Shown here: piece after piece, positions 52,369 to 60,605 of the stretch
Layout of the letters: every line of letters starts with the position of its first letter
Numbering within the stretch: position 1 is the first letter of the stretch
Origin: Bryobacteraceae bacterium
GTDB lineage: Bacteria > Acidobacteriota > Terriglobia > Bryobacterales > Bryobacteraceae
NCBI GenBank assembly: GCA_025928545.1
Contig: JAICJH010000033.1
Coordinates: forward strand, 1 to 64,000
Direction of reading: 5' to 3'
DNA: 64,000 nucleotides
Position numbers and translations under genes: made by a program
Notes under the pieces: model-generated
What the model was told of the DNA's origin: nothing
Databases searched by the model: none
Seen by the model: only the letters and a program-made list of their open reading frames with translations

Positions 52369-53121
52369 TCAGGCGGCGGCGGCGACTTTGAGGCCCGAGT
52401 GCGGGCGGTTCGGATCCTCATTTTGCCATGCACCGGCGAAACGGACCTTCGAAGGTACGGATTCGCCTTCGACCCGGGCGCGGAACAGGATGGTATCGCG
52501 GTTGGCTGCGGCCAGAACCTGGGAAGTTGAAAAAACAAACCCGTTTTGGCTGGGGCGGGTGGGAGCAGTGTAGGGTAAGCCTTTGACATCATTGGCTAAA
52601 GCGACGGTGACTTCCTCGGTGAGGTCGCGGTCGTAATTGCGTTTGCGCTCGGCCTGGAGCTCGCGGAGCGTGGCCAGGTTCTTATGGATGGAACGATTCA
52701 GGCGATTCTCATAAATGCTCATGAGGGCGAGGCGCTTCGATTCATCCTGGAAAGTAATGGCATCGGACATGGCGGTGAATAGTTCAGGCTGGTCACATTC
52801 GAGGTCGATCGCGGGGTTTGCGGCGCCGAGCGCGTAGATGTTCATTTCGATGGAGCGGAGATGGTCGAGACGCCAGGTGTCCCAGGCGATGGAACTGGCG
52901 AGCCGGGTTTCCATGACGGTTTGGGGGGCGAGGTCGGCGACGAGCTCGGCTTTGAGCTTTTCGAAGATGGGGAGATCTTCGGCTGAGAGAGTGATGACCT
53001 GGCCGGTGATGCCGTCGCGCTTTGCGTTTTGGCGGGACTCGGCTTTTCCTTCTTCGGTGCGCGGTCCGGTGGATTTTAGGGCGTTGAGACGATTTGCTTC
53101 TATTTGTTTCTGCGATGCCAT
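52369..53121 (-). CDS. STGPRTEEGKA-type conserved hypothetical protein
   Basis: The 250-residue protein opens with QKQIEANRLNALKSTGPRTEEGKAESRQNAKRDGITG, in which RLNALKSTGPRTEEGKA is the signature of a family abundant in acidobacteria and planctomycetes, often present in many copies per genome. The middle is helical (RLASSIAWDTWRLDHLRSIEMN) and the end is low complexity. No function is known; multi-copy spread and frequent closeness to mobile elements have suggested mobility. It borders the accessory patch that follows. CAAGGAGCC precedes the ATG. Confidence 0.85.
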   Translation of the reverse strand: MASQKQIEANRLNALKSTGPRTEEGKAESRQNAKRDGITGQVITLSAEDLPIFEKLKAELVADLAPQTVMETRLASSIAWDTWRLDHLRSIEMNIYALGAANPAIDLECDQPELFTAMSDAITFQDESKRLALMSIYENRLNRSIHKNLATLRELQAERKRNYDRDLTEEVTVALANDVKGLPYTAPTRPSQNGFVFSTSQVLAAANRDTILFRARVEGESVPSKVRFAGAWQNEDPNRPHSGLKVAAAA

Positions 53122-53275
53122 GATGGCTCCTTGCGCAGGGGTACCCCCGCAACCAAGGAAATACCACAGAGCGGAAATGATAGGATGGCTATGTTATTGA
53201 AAATAAGCTTAAAAAAGATTTTATTATTAACTTGACAAATCACATTTCACGGTTTCCCGCTATAGTATGGAAACA

Positions 53276-53291
53276 CTAGTAGTTTTACTAG
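53276..53291. promoter_or_regulatory. palindrome in an AT-rich leader
   Basis: CTAGTA at 53276-53281 and TACTAG at 53286-53291 form a perfect inverted repeat with a 4-base centre. It lies 35 bases before the small plus-strand gene at 53327 and inside an unusually AT-rich stretch. It may be a regulator site. Confidence 0.35.
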
Positions 53292-53326
53292 GGGTTTGGT
53301 GCTCGAACTGCGGGTAATCGGCCTTC

Positions 53327-53557
53327 ATGTCTATCGGGGATTGTGCTGACTGTCTTATTTTCTTCGAGAAAATAAGCGAGGTCTCCAAAAAACAACTCGA
53401 GGCCATCTCCGCTCGTGACCTGGCGGTGCAGAAAGAGGCACCCGAGACCGAAATATCTGCCCTGACAAGACACGCTGACTTCTGGGCGTCGGAACGCCAA
53501 CGAGCTATGGAGCGATACCGACAGCACCAACGGAAACACGGCGTTGCGCAGAGGTAG
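53327..53557 (+). CDS. small helical hypothetical protein
   Basis: I do not recognise this 76-residue protein. The composition is rich in charged residues and alanine, with a predicted long amphipathic helix from about residue 14 to 70 (KKQLEAISARDLAVQKEA, FWASERQRAMERYRQHQRKH), which looks like genuine coding rather than a chance frame. Two cysteines (CADC) lie near the start. There is no good ribosome site. The opposite strand also has a 108-residue open frame, with less natural composition. Confidence 0.5.
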   Translation: MSIGDCADCLIFFEKISEVSKKQLEAISARDLAVQKEAPETEISALTRHADFWASERQRAMERYRQHQRKHGVAQR

Positions 53558-53569
53558 TCGGAAATACCT

Positions 53570-53797
53570 TCATCGGCGCGGAGCATCGAATTGGCGGCCT
53601 TGGCGGTGAGGGGGGCTGTGCGGCAGCGGCCCGTACTGTTGGTCCATCTCTTCGACGATGGAACGGTTTCTGGGGTTCCTGGCGTTGTCCTTCAACGTGT
53701 CCGCTTTAGAGACCTTCAGGACCGTTCGGAATGCCCAGTCCATGCGCTCCATGGGCGTGTTGCCCTGGGGTTTGGGGATCTGGGGCTTTTTCCTCAT
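53570..53797 (-). CDS. small protein of the transposase-fragment operon
   Basis: This 75-residue protein begins RKKPQIPKPQGNTPMERMDW and has the pattern FRTVLKVSKADTL, resembling a group of short bacterial proteins with a conserved F..VL.VSK core of unknown function. It starts 18 bases after the stop of the truncated transposase gene, so it is probably cotranslated with it. The end is proline- and histidine-rich. Confidence 0.6.
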   Translation of the reverse strand: MRKKPQIPKPQGNTPMERMDWAFRTVLKVSKADTLKDNARNPRNRSIVEEMDQQYGPLPHSPPHRQGRQFDAPRR

Positions 53798-53815
53798 CTG
53801 CTGACTCGCGGTTAA

Positions 53816-54211
53816 TTATGGTTTCTTCGTTTCAAACGATCCACGGTTCAGCGCGTGGCGGATTCTGTGATCCATGAACCATGCGGACTTCTGGCTCACT
53901 CCGATCATGCGGGCCATTTCGTAGGAACTGGATCCGTTGCGGTCGTTCACAACCTGCCACATTGCCATCAACCACTTGTCGATCCCGAGTGGAGAATCTT
54001 CGAAGATCGTTCCCGTTTTAACAGTGAACTGGCGGCTGGAGTGACGCGCGCCGCACTGCCAGCGGTTGTAGTTTTCGAGGAACTTGACATTCCTGCCACC
54101 GCAGCGCGGGCACGTCACACCATCGGGCCAACGGCGGGACAGGACCCACTCGCGGCAATTGTCGGCGTCGCTAAAGAATACAATGGCTTCCTGAAGTGTG
54201 GTGGGTTGCAT
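53816..54211 (-). pseudogene. IS1595-type transposase, N-terminal part only
   Basis: The 131 residues match the N-terminal zinc-ribbon and helix-turn-helix part of IS1595/ISXO2-like transposases: CPRCGGRNVKFL near residue 34, QFTVKTGTIFEDSPLGIDKWL near 62 and SSYEMARMIGVSQKSAWFMDHRIR near 96. The DDE catalytic domain that should follow is absent, and the frame stops after GSFETKKP. The fourth cysteine of the zinc ribbon is replaced (WQCGAR). It may be a decayed transposase or a retained DNA-binding domain. The reading frame itself is intact and begins nine bases after the 61-residue gene upstream. Confidence 0.8.
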
Positions 54212-54220
54212 CTCGACGGG

Positions 54221-54406
54221 TTACCAAACCAACTCCGAAGCCGCCGCATTGCCGAATTCGCCCATGACGAGTTCGTCGTCGCCAGCTTCAGCGATTCTCC
54301 TGGCGGCATCTGCCCAGCCGGCGCGAGGTGGTTTTGCGGGCCGGCGCAACACAAGTGCACCGTCCTCAATCGTCGTTTCCGCTCCCGTTTTGCCGTCGAG
54401 ATCCAT
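54221..54406 (-). CDS. short MazE/AbrB-type antitoxin C-terminal-like protein
   Basis: The 61-residue protein carries the tail typical of MazE/AbrB antitoxins, TIEDGALVLRRPAKPPRAGWADAARRIAEAGDDELV, but lacks the N-terminal swapped-hairpin DNA-binding half. GAAAGGA precedes the ATG, so the short form seems expressed. No MazF-like toxin gene is adjacent. It is in a tight minus-strand row with an unknown gene upstream (36 bases) and the transposase fragment downstream (9 bases). Confidence 0.7.
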   Translation of the reverse strand: MDLDGKTGAETTIEDGALVLRRPAKPPRAGWADAARRIAEAGDDELVMGEFGNAAASELVW

Positions 54407-54442
54407 TTTCGTCCTTTCGTCAAGTGCCGCAATGGCTACCTC

Positions 54443-54892
54443 TCAATGTTCTGGTGAGTTCTTTCGCCAGATTGAGATGACCTGCGATCCAGTTTTACCG
54501 ATTGCCGGCCTGGTCGGATACTCCTCTAAGTCCAGTAGCCAGGCGCGAAACTTCCGCACATTTTCTGTATTCAGGGCGTAGTTGATTTCAGGAGCTGACC
54601 AGTCAGCAATGATATCTCCGAGAACGTCGTCTCCGTCGTATTCAAAACTATCAGAAGCCATCAGCGCGAATCCGATAAGCGAGAGTGACTCCGCGGGCAG
54701 GTTTTCGTGCAGAACGGCATCGCAGAGGGCTACGGCCATTTCTCGCGTAACGACAAGCCGTTCCTGCATGTCTTCGATTTGAATTATCGTTTCAATCTCA
54801 GATATCTGCTTCCGAGACCCGGAGAGATCATTCGCAAGATCAAGTGCAGTTGCCTGCCCCTGGAAGAACAGCGACAGAATACTCTCCCTCAT
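54443..54892 (-). CDS. hypothetical protein, first gene of the small module
   Basis: I do not recognise this 149-residue protein. The start is an ATG at 54892 with AGGAGC nine bases upstream; the frame stays open to 55438, but that part is the complement of ymdB. It is acidic and mainly helical, with regions such as LVVTREMAVALCDAVLHENL, LIGFALMASDSFEYDGDDVLGDIIADW and VRKFRAWLLDLEEY. No signal peptide, catalytic motif or membrane segment is seen. The acidic, all-cytoplasmic character recalls immunity or inhibitor proteins, but that is a guess. Confidence 0.65.
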   Translation of the reverse strand: MRESILSLFFQGQATALDLANDLSGSRKQISEIETIIQIEDMQERLVVTREMAVALCDAVLHENLPAESLSLIGFALMASDSFEYDGDDVLGDIIADWSAPEINYALNTENVRKFRAWLLDLEEYPTRPAIGKTGSQVISIWRKNSPEH

Positions 54893-54984
54893 TGTTGAGC
54901 TCCTAAATGACCGTAACGCGTTCGCGATCCTGCGTGTGGGCCAGACCAACCTGCGCCTTAAAGGAAAGCGTGTGCCCGCTTTTC

Positions 54985-55767
54985 TTAACCTCCGCCTACG
55001 GTATGGCGGCGGATCGAGATTGCTTTGCCCGAGGCATCGTCCACATCGACGATCACCGAATGGAGTTCGGCGGCTAGTTTCGAGGGCTCCATTTTGATCG
55101 GCATGGCGGTCAGAAATTTGTTCAACACCGGTTCCTTTTCCACGCCGATTACCGAATCGTAGGGCCCGGTCATGCCGCAATCCGTCTGGTAGGCGGTGCC
55201 CTGCGGCAAGACCCTGGTGTCGGCGGTCGGAATGTGGGTATGGGTGCCGACGACCGCGGAAACGCGGCCATCCATATACCAGCCGAAGGCCATTTTTTCG
55301 CTGGTCACTTCCGCATGGAAATCGATGAAGCGGACTTTGACATCTTCCGGGAGCGACGCCAGAAGTTCGTCCGCTTTGCGAAACGGACAGTCGGTCTGGG
55401 GCATGTACACGCGGCCCTGGAGGTTCATGACGGCGCACCGCGCGCCCGATGCCGTCGTGTGGATATAGAGGCCGGAGCCTGGAGTTCCCGGAGGATAATT
55501 CGCGGGCCGGATCAGGCGGGGATTTCGCCCGAGGTAATCGTAAATATCGCGTTTATCCCAGATGTGATTCCCGGTTGTCATGACGTCGATGCCGAGGCGA
55601 AACAAATCGTCGGCAATGTTGGGAGTCACGCCAAAGCCGGCGGCCGAGTTCTCGCAGTTCGCGATAACGACGTCAATCGATTGCGACGAGCGGATATCGG
55701 CCACATGGTCGGCAACGATTCGCCGGCCGGCGTGGCCGAAGATGTCGCCAATGAAGAGCAGTTTCAC
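54985..55767 (-). CDS. ymdB: YmdB-family metallophosphoesterase
   Basis: I start at the GTG at 55767, giving 260 residues and KLLFIGDIFGHAGRR at the N-terminus, as in the TIGR00282 family; the ATG at 55803 would add twelve proline-rich residues. Metal-site segments are GDIFG, ANCENSAAGFG, TTGNHIWDKRD, FIDFHAEVTSEK and GTHTHIPTAD. Bacillus YmdB is a cyclic-nucleotide phosphodiesterase that affects biofilm choice; the role here is unknown. It lies upstream of the unknown gene at 54892. Confidence 0.95.
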   Translation of the reverse strand: MKLLFIGDIFGHAGRRIVADHVADIRSSQSIDVVIANCENSAAGFGVTPNIADDLFRLGIDVMTTGNHIWDKRDIYDYLGRNPRLIRPANYPPGTPGSGLYIHTTASGARCAVMNLQGRVYMPQTDCPFRKADELLASLPEDVKVRFIDFHAEVTSEKMAFGWYMDGRVSAVVGTHTHIPTADTRVLPQGTAYQTDCGMTGPYDSVIGVEKEPVLNKFLTAMPIKMEPSKLAAELHSVIVDVDDASGKAISIRRHTVGGG

Positions 55768-55937
55768 GAATGTTTCGCCGGCCGGTGGCAAACATGGTGG
55801 CAAGCCAGGAGGTAAGGGAGTTGGGGGGAATTCAAGTAGTCATTATATGAAACGGGTGCGGGCTGACTGAGGCGCGCGGCGGTATTCAGCGGGTGCAGGC
55901 GCACAGGGCTTTCATCTATGCTGAAGGGCGAGACCTT

Positions 55938-56552
55938 ATGCAGCTTCTACCCAGCCAGGACGACGTCACCAAGATTCTCCGAGACACCGGCGCCCTGCGG
56001 GAGGGCCATTTCGAATACCCCAACGGCCTCCACTCGACTCAATATCTGCAGGTACCTCTGGCGATGCGCTACTACCAGCACGCCAAGACTCTGAGCGTCG
56101 GCTTGAGCCGCCTGCTGCGCGCTCACTCCGAGATTCGCGCCATGATTCCGGATCTGTCGATTGTGTCGCCGGCACCCGGCGGCCTGCCTGTCGCTTTCGG
56201 GATCTGCGAAGCATTGCGCGCAAAACAGGTTTATTGGGCCGAGAACGGCCCGGATGGCAAACCAAGCCGCTTCCGGCAATTCATTCAACCGGACAAGGGC
56301 GAACCTGTGGTTCTTGTGGACGACATCATTCGGTCGGGCAGCCGCCTTGCGGCGCTGCGGAGGATGCTGGAGGAGGCCGGAGCGCAGGTTGTCGCCGTGG
56401 CTGTGATCGTTTACGAGCCCTATCCCAATGTAGAGAAGTTCGAGGGACTGCCTTTGTACTATCTCGCACGGATGGAAGCCGGGTACGACGCCGATGCGGC
56501 ATGCTGCGACGCCTGCGGGAGTGGAATCCCCCTTCAAAAAGTATGGGTATAA
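55938..56552 (+). CDS. orotate phosphoribosyltransferase-like protein
   Basis: The ATG at 55938 with GAAGGGCGAG upstream is preferred over a GTG at 55893; the protein is then 204 residues. The PRPP-binding loop is VVLVDDIIRSGS near residue 125 and the dimer/active loop is IVSPAPGGLPVAFGI near 80. GHFEYPNGLHSTQYLQVPL near 19 resembles the N-terminus of PyrE, which makes orotidine monophosphate. The C-terminus has a CCDACGSG cysteine cluster not present in typical PyrE. Confidence 0.85.
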   Translation: MQLLPSQDDVTKILRDTGALREGHFEYPNGLHSTQYLQVPLAMRYYQHAKTLSVGLSRLLRAHSEIRAMIPDLSIVSPAPGGLPVAFGICEALRAKQVYWAENGPDGKPSRFRQFIQPDKGEPVVLVDDIIRSGSRLAALRRMLEEAGAQVVAVAVIVYEPYPNVEKFEGLPLYYLARMEAGYDADAACCDACGSGIPLQKVWV

Positions 56553-56748
56553 ACGGGCAAAAAAAGATGTAACGGATTGTCATGGGATTGCAAACACTAG
56601 AGTTTACGGATCACTGGAGAGAACTGCTGAAGGTCGCAGCACTCTGTTTCAAATGGGTTAGTTATCGGCCTATATTGAGTGTCAAAACGAGGTTTTCCAC
56701 AAGCTTCTCCACAGCGCCCGATGAAAACTCATATTCGCTCTGCCGCGG

Positions 56749-58509
56749 GTGCGGCGCGTGAAGCTCACGACGGTCGATTGGGCGATCATCGTTGCTTATT
56801 TTCTCTTTAACATTGGCATCGGTCTGTATTACAAGTCCAGGGCGGGCTCGAACACCAACGAGTTCTTTCTGTCGGGGCGGAATGTGCCTTGGTGGCTGGC
56901 GGGCACGTCGATGGTGGCGACAACTTTCGCGGCCGACACGCCGCTGGTGGTTACCGGCCTGGTGGCGCGCAACGGGATTGCGGGAAACTGGCTCTGGTGG
57001 AACATGGTCGCCAGCGGCATGCTCACCGTGTTCCTGTTTGCAAGACTGTGGCGGCGGTCCGGCGTCACCACCGATATCGAACTCGCCGAGCTGCGTTACT
57101 CGGGCAAACCGGCTGCGTTCCTGAGAGGCTTTCGCTCGGTTTACCTCGGCGTAGTGATGAACTGCATCATTCTGGGCTGGGTGAATCTGGCGATGGTCAA
57201 GATTCTGATGCTGGTGCTGGGCCTTGGCAAAGATCAGGCACTCTGGCTGGTGATCGCCATCATTGCGCTGACGTCGCTGATCTCGACTATGTCGGGCCTG
57301 TGGGGCGTGCTGGTGACGGACATGTTCCAGTTCGCGATCAAGATGGGGATGGTGATTGTGCTGGGGGTCGCCGCGGTTCACGCGGCGGGTGGGATTGAGA
57401 CGATGAAGGCAAAGCTGGGCGGGGCAGACAGCCCGTTCCTGAGTTTTGTGCCCGATCTTCATTCGGTCTGGATGCCGGCGGTCACCTTCTGCGTGTACAT
57501 CGGTGTCAACTGGTGGGCCACCTGGTATCCGGGGGCGGAGCCAGGCGGTGGCGGCTATGTGGCGCAGCGCATGTTCAGCGCGAAGGATGAAAAGCATTCG
57601 CTGCTGGCGACGCTCTGGTTCAACGTGGCTCACTACGCGTTGCGGCCGTGGCCATGGGTGATCGTCGGGATGGCGTCGGTGATTCTTTATCCGCATTTGC
57701 CGGATCCGGAGACCGGTTATGTGCGCGTGATGATCGATTACCTGCCGGCATCGCTGCGGGGCCTGATGGTAGCAGCGTTCGCCGCCGCGTTCATGTCGAC
57801 AGTGGGGACTCAGCTGAACTGGGGCGCGAGCTATCTGGTAAACGATTTCTATCGCCGCTTTCTACAGCGGGACCGGCCGGAGCGCCACTACGTGAACGCT
57901 TCCCAGGTTGCCACCGTGCTGCTCACGGTCATTTCGGCCATCGTCACACATTACATGGATTCGATTGCCGGGGCATGGAAGTTGTTGATCGTGACCGGCG
58001 CGGGTACGGGCACGGTGCTGATCCTGCGTTGGTACTGGTGGCGCATCAACGCGTGGAGCGAAGTGTCCGCGATGGCGGCGGCGTTTCTGGTGTCGGTGAC
58101 GCTTCAGACCGCGTTTCATCTCGACAGCGATAATCCGGTCCAGTTCGCGTATCTGATTCTGATCACGGTCGCTGTCACGACGGTGGTTTGGGTGGCGACA
58201 ACGTTGCTGACCGCGCCGGAATCGGACACGACGCTGCTCAGGTTTTATCGCAAAGTGCGTCCCTCGCCCGCGGGCTGGCGGCGCATTCAGCAACTCGCGC
58301 CTGAAATCCCGGCGTCGAATGATCTGGGCTGGAACCTGCTCGATTGGCTGGCGGGCTGTGCGCTGGTTTATGGCGCATTGTTCGGGATCGGCAAGGTGAT
58401 CCTGAACGATTTCGCACTGGGCACGCTTTTTCTGGCCATCGCCATTGCCGCCGGATGGTTCATCTACTGGGATCTGAATCGGCGCGGCTGGTCTTCAGTG
58501 ATGGAATAA
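56749..58509 (+). CDS. sodium:solute symporter (SSS family)
   Basis: This 586-residue membrane protein has about 14 hydrophobic segments. AIIVAYFLFNIGIGLYY, NEFFLSGRNVPWWLAGTSMVATTFAADTP and FMSTVGTQLNWGASYLVNDFYRRF are characteristic of sodium/solute symporters; the Na+ site segment is in the first of these loops. The substrate is unknown; sugars, proline and pantothenate are possible. GTG at 56749 is the called start, with a second GTG nine bases on. It is followed at 20 bases by the methyltransferase gene. Confidence 0.93.
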   Translation: MRRVKLTTVDWAIIVAYFLFNIGIGLYYKSRAGSNTNEFFLSGRNVPWWLAGTSMVATTFAADTPLVVTGLVARNGIAGNWLWWNMVASGMLTVFLFARLWRRSGVTTDIELAELRYSGKPAAFLRGFRSVYLGVVMNCIILGWVNLAMVKILMLVLGLGKDQALWLVIAIIALTSLISTMSGLWGVLVTDMFQFAIKMGMVIVLGVAAVHAAGGIETMKAKLGGADSPFLSFVPDLHSVWMPAVTFCVYIGVNWWATWYPGAEPGGGGYVAQRMFSAKDEKHSLLATLWFNVAHYALRPWPWVIVGMASVILYPHLPDPETGYVRVMIDYLPASLRGLMVAAFAAAFMSTVGTQLNWGASYLVNDFYRRFLQRDRPERHYVNASQVATVLLTVISAIVTHYMDSIAGAWKLLIVTGAGTGTVLILRWYWWRINAWSEVSAMAAAFLVSVTLQTAFHLDSDNPVQFAYLILITVAVTTVVWVATTLLTAPESDTTLLRFYRKVRPSPAGWRRIQQLAPEIPASNDLGWNLLDWLAGCALVYGALFGIGKVILNDFALGTLFLAIAIAAGWFIYWDLNRRGWSSVME

Positions 58510-58529
58510 GCGTGTTGGAATAAGAATAT

Positions 58530-59072
58530 ATGCGGCGCCTCTTGTACTTGATGATTCTCAGCGCGGTGATGGTTGCCGGGCAGAAGACGGCGGCTATTGC
58601 GCCCGACAGTCTGGCTCCGTATCTTCCGACGCCAGCCAGCATTGTGACTCAGATGCTGGAGGCGGGCAATCTGAAGGCCGGCGAAACCATGTTCGACCTC
58701 GGCTCCGGTGATGGCCGCATCGTGATCGCCGCGGCGCAGAAATTCAAAGCGAATGCGATCGGGGTGGAACTCGACGATGCGCTCGTGGCGAAGAGTACTC
58801 AGAAGATTGCGGAGCTCGGCCTGGAGAAATCGGCCCGCATCATTCAGGGCGACCTGATGAAGCAGGATTATTCTTCGGCCGATCTGATCACCGTTTATCT
58901 GCTTCCGGAAGCCAATAAAAAAGTCACGCAACTGCTGGAACTACAGCTGAAGAAGGGAGCGCGGGTCGTTTCGCACGACTTTCTGATGGGCTCCTGGAAA
59001 GTGACGAAGGAAATTACCATAGCCGACGACGGAACTGGCCGAAGCCATACGCTCTTCGTCTACATCAGATGA
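58530..59072 (+). CDS. methyltransferase-fold protein with an N-terminal signal sequence
   Basis: The 180-residue protein has the class I SAM-binding motif FDLGSGDGRIVIAAAQKF near residue 55 and the acidic VELDDALVAKS near 80. Unusually the first 22 residues form a typical signal peptide (RRLLYLMILSAVMVAGQ). SAM is not expected in the periplasm, so the sequence may be an anchor, or the fold may have another use. The target is unknown. It lies between the symporter and bshA in one row. Confidence 0.85.
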   Translation: MRRLLYLMILSAVMVAGQKTAAIAPDSLAPYLPTPASIVTQMLEAGNLKAGETMFDLGSGDGRIVIAAAQKFKANAIGVELDDALVAKSTQKIAELGLEKSARIIQGDLMKQDYSSADLITVYLLPEANKKVTQLLELQLKKGARVVSHDFLMGSWKVTKEITIADDGTGRSHTLFVYIR

Positions 59073-59088
59073 GTTGAGCGAAACCCAA

Positions 59089-60195
59089 ATGAAAATCGGC
59101 ATCACCTGTTATCCCACGTTCGGTGGCAGCGGCATTGTCGCCACGGAACTCGGGCTCGAGCTGGCCAATCGCGGCCATGAGATTCATTTCATCACCTACG
59201 CGAATCCGATCCGCCTCGATCCGAATGTGCCGCGCATCCACTATCACGAGGTGGAAGTTTCCAACTATCCGTTATTCCAGTACCCGCCTTATTCGCTGGC
59301 GCTGGCGTCGCGCATGGCGGAAGTAGCGGCCGATTACAAGCTGGATCTGTTGCACGTTCACTATGCGATTCCGCATTCGATAGCTGCCTTGCTGGCCAAG
59401 CAAATGGTGGCCGCCCGACGCCGGTTGCCGTTCATCACGACGCTGCACGGAACGGATATTACGCTGGTGGGTGCGGACCCTTCGTACTTCGCGATCACGA
59501 AGTTTTCGATCGAACAATCGGACGGCGTGACCGCGATCAGCCACGATCTGCGCGAAAACACCATTCGGACGTTCGGAGTGAGTAACGAAATCCGGGTGAT
59601 CCACAACTTCGTCAACTGCGATACGTACAAGCCGGTTTTACAGGAACGCAGCACTCAGCCGCTGCTCATCCATCTGTCGAATTTCCGCCCGGTGAAGCGT
59701 GTGCTGGATTGCATTCGGATTCTAGCCGAAGTTCGCAAGACGGTGAATGCGCGGCTGCTCATGGTGGGCGACGGGCCGGAACGGGGACCCGCACAGCATC
59801 TGGCGAATCAGCTGGGAGTCAGCGACAATGTGGAATTCGTGGGCAAGCAGAATCATGTTGAACGCCTGATCCGCAAGGCGCATGTATTGCTGATGCCGAG
59901 CGAAATGGAATCGTTTGGACTGGCCGCTCTGGAAGCCATGGCATGTGGTGTCGTGCCCATCGGGACCAACGTGGGCGGCGTTCCGGAACTGATCACGGAT
60001 GGTCTGGACGGGTGCCTGGAATCGGTTGGCGATATTGGCCGCCTGGCGGCAAGGGCGGTGGAACTTCTCACAAACGCGGAACTGCACGAGAAAATGGCCG
60101 CGGCAGCCCGCAAAACCGCGGGCAATCGCTTCTGCACCGACAGGCTGATTCCGCAATATGAGAAGTATTACGAGGAAGTACTGGCGCGCGTTTGA
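59089..60195 (+). CDS. bshA: N-acetyl-alpha-D-glucosaminyl L-malate synthase
   Basis: The 368-residue GT4 glycosyltransferase starts [21 protein letters not shown] at the ATG at 59089; a TTG at 59074 is less likely. HGTDITLVG near residue 124, SNFRPVKR near 205 and [23 protein letters not shown] near 269 are the family landmarks. It makes the first intermediate of bacillithiol, a low-molecular thiol. Other bsh genes are not in the window. It ends 28 bases inside the convergent vsr gene. Confidence 0.95.
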   Translation: MKIGITCYPTFGGSGIVATELGLELANRGHEIHFITYANPIRLDPNVPRIHYHEVEVSNYPLFQYPPYSLALASRMAEVAADYKLDLLHVHYAIPHSIAALLAKQMVAARRRLPFITTLHGTDITLVGADPSYFAITKFSIEQSDGVTAISHDLRENTIRTFGVSNEIRVIHNFVNCDTYKPVLQERSTQPLLIHLSNFRPVKRVLDCIRILAEVRKTVNARLLMVGDGPERGPAQHLANQLGVSDNVEFVGKQNHVERLIRKAHVLLMPSEMESFGLAALEAMACGVVPIGTNVGGVPELITDGLDGCLESVGDIGRLAARAVELLTNAELHEKMAAAARKTAGNRFCTDRLIPQYEKYYEEVLARV

Positions 60196-60605
60196 AGCTC
60201 TGCGATAACGGGAGCCAGGCGGGATAACAGAGCGTCGTTGCCCCGCGTCTGGCATTCCCAGATTTCGAAGACCTTCCAGCCATCGGCGCGAAGCCGACGC
60301 CGGTTGCGCTTGTCGCGATCCACGTTGGAGCGGCGCTTCTCCGCCCAGAACGACTTGTTGGTTACAGGGGCAGGCTTGCCATATTTGCAACTGTGCATGT
60401 GCCAGAAGCAACCGTGGACAAACAGGACGGCCTGGGCGCGAGGAAATACGAGGTCGGGCTTACCCGGCAGATCGGCGACGTGAAGACGATAGCGGAATCC
60501 CATGCCGTGCAGCAGTTTTCGAACGCGCATTTCCGGCTGAGTGTCGCGGCCTTTGATCCGCGACATGTTGTGGCTGCGCTGTTGCGGAGTGTGGACGTCG
60601 GTCAC
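60168..60605 (-). CDS. vsr: very short patch repair endonuclease
   Basis: The 145-residue endonuclease nicks beside T:G mismatches that arise by deamination of 5-methylcytosine. It has the family start HNMSRIKGRDTQPEMRVRKLLHGMGFRYR, the catalytic PGKPDLVFPR near residue 48 and the zinc/aromatic VHGCFWHMHSC near 63. Length is as expected. It overlaps the methyltransferase gene by four bases, the classical dcm-vsr coupling. Confidence 0.97.
   Translation of the reverse strand: MTDVHTPQQRSHNMSRIKGRDTQPEMRVRKLLHGMGFRYRLHVADLPGKPDLVFPRAQAVLFVHGCFWHMHSCKYGKPAPVTNKSFWAEKRRSNVDRDKRNRRRLRADGWKVFEIWECQTRGNDALLSRLAPVIAELQTRASTSS

Noticed and set aside
52370-52592. Upstream extension of the diheme cytochrome c at 51255
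   Set aside because: The signal peptide begins at 52142; the upstream part is proline-rich and overlaps the STGPRTEEGKA gene.
53232-53266. TTGACA (53232) and TATAGT (53261) as a promoter for the small plus-strand gene
   Set aside because: The spacing is 23 bases, too long for a sigma-70 promoter, and no better-spaced partner is seen for either box.
53260-53586. 108-codon minus-strand frame opposite the 76-residue gene
   Set aside because: Cysteine- and arginine-rich composition with no domain pattern; the plus-strand frame has a more protein-like helix.
53855-54457. Long plus-strand open frame of 200 codons
   Set aside because: It is the complement of the IS1595-type fragment and the MazE-like gene, which have recognisable motifs and ribosome sites.
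54893-55438. Upstream extension of the 149-residue unknown gene
   Set aside because: The extension is arginine- and proline-rich, overlaps ymdB in another frame of the same strand and has no start support; AGGAGC before 54892 decides the start.
56688-56720. TTTTCCACA and TTCTCCACA as DnaA boxes of an origin
   Set aside because: Each differs from the consensus, only two occur, there is no AT-rich unwinding region and no dnaA, dnaN or parAB gene nearby.
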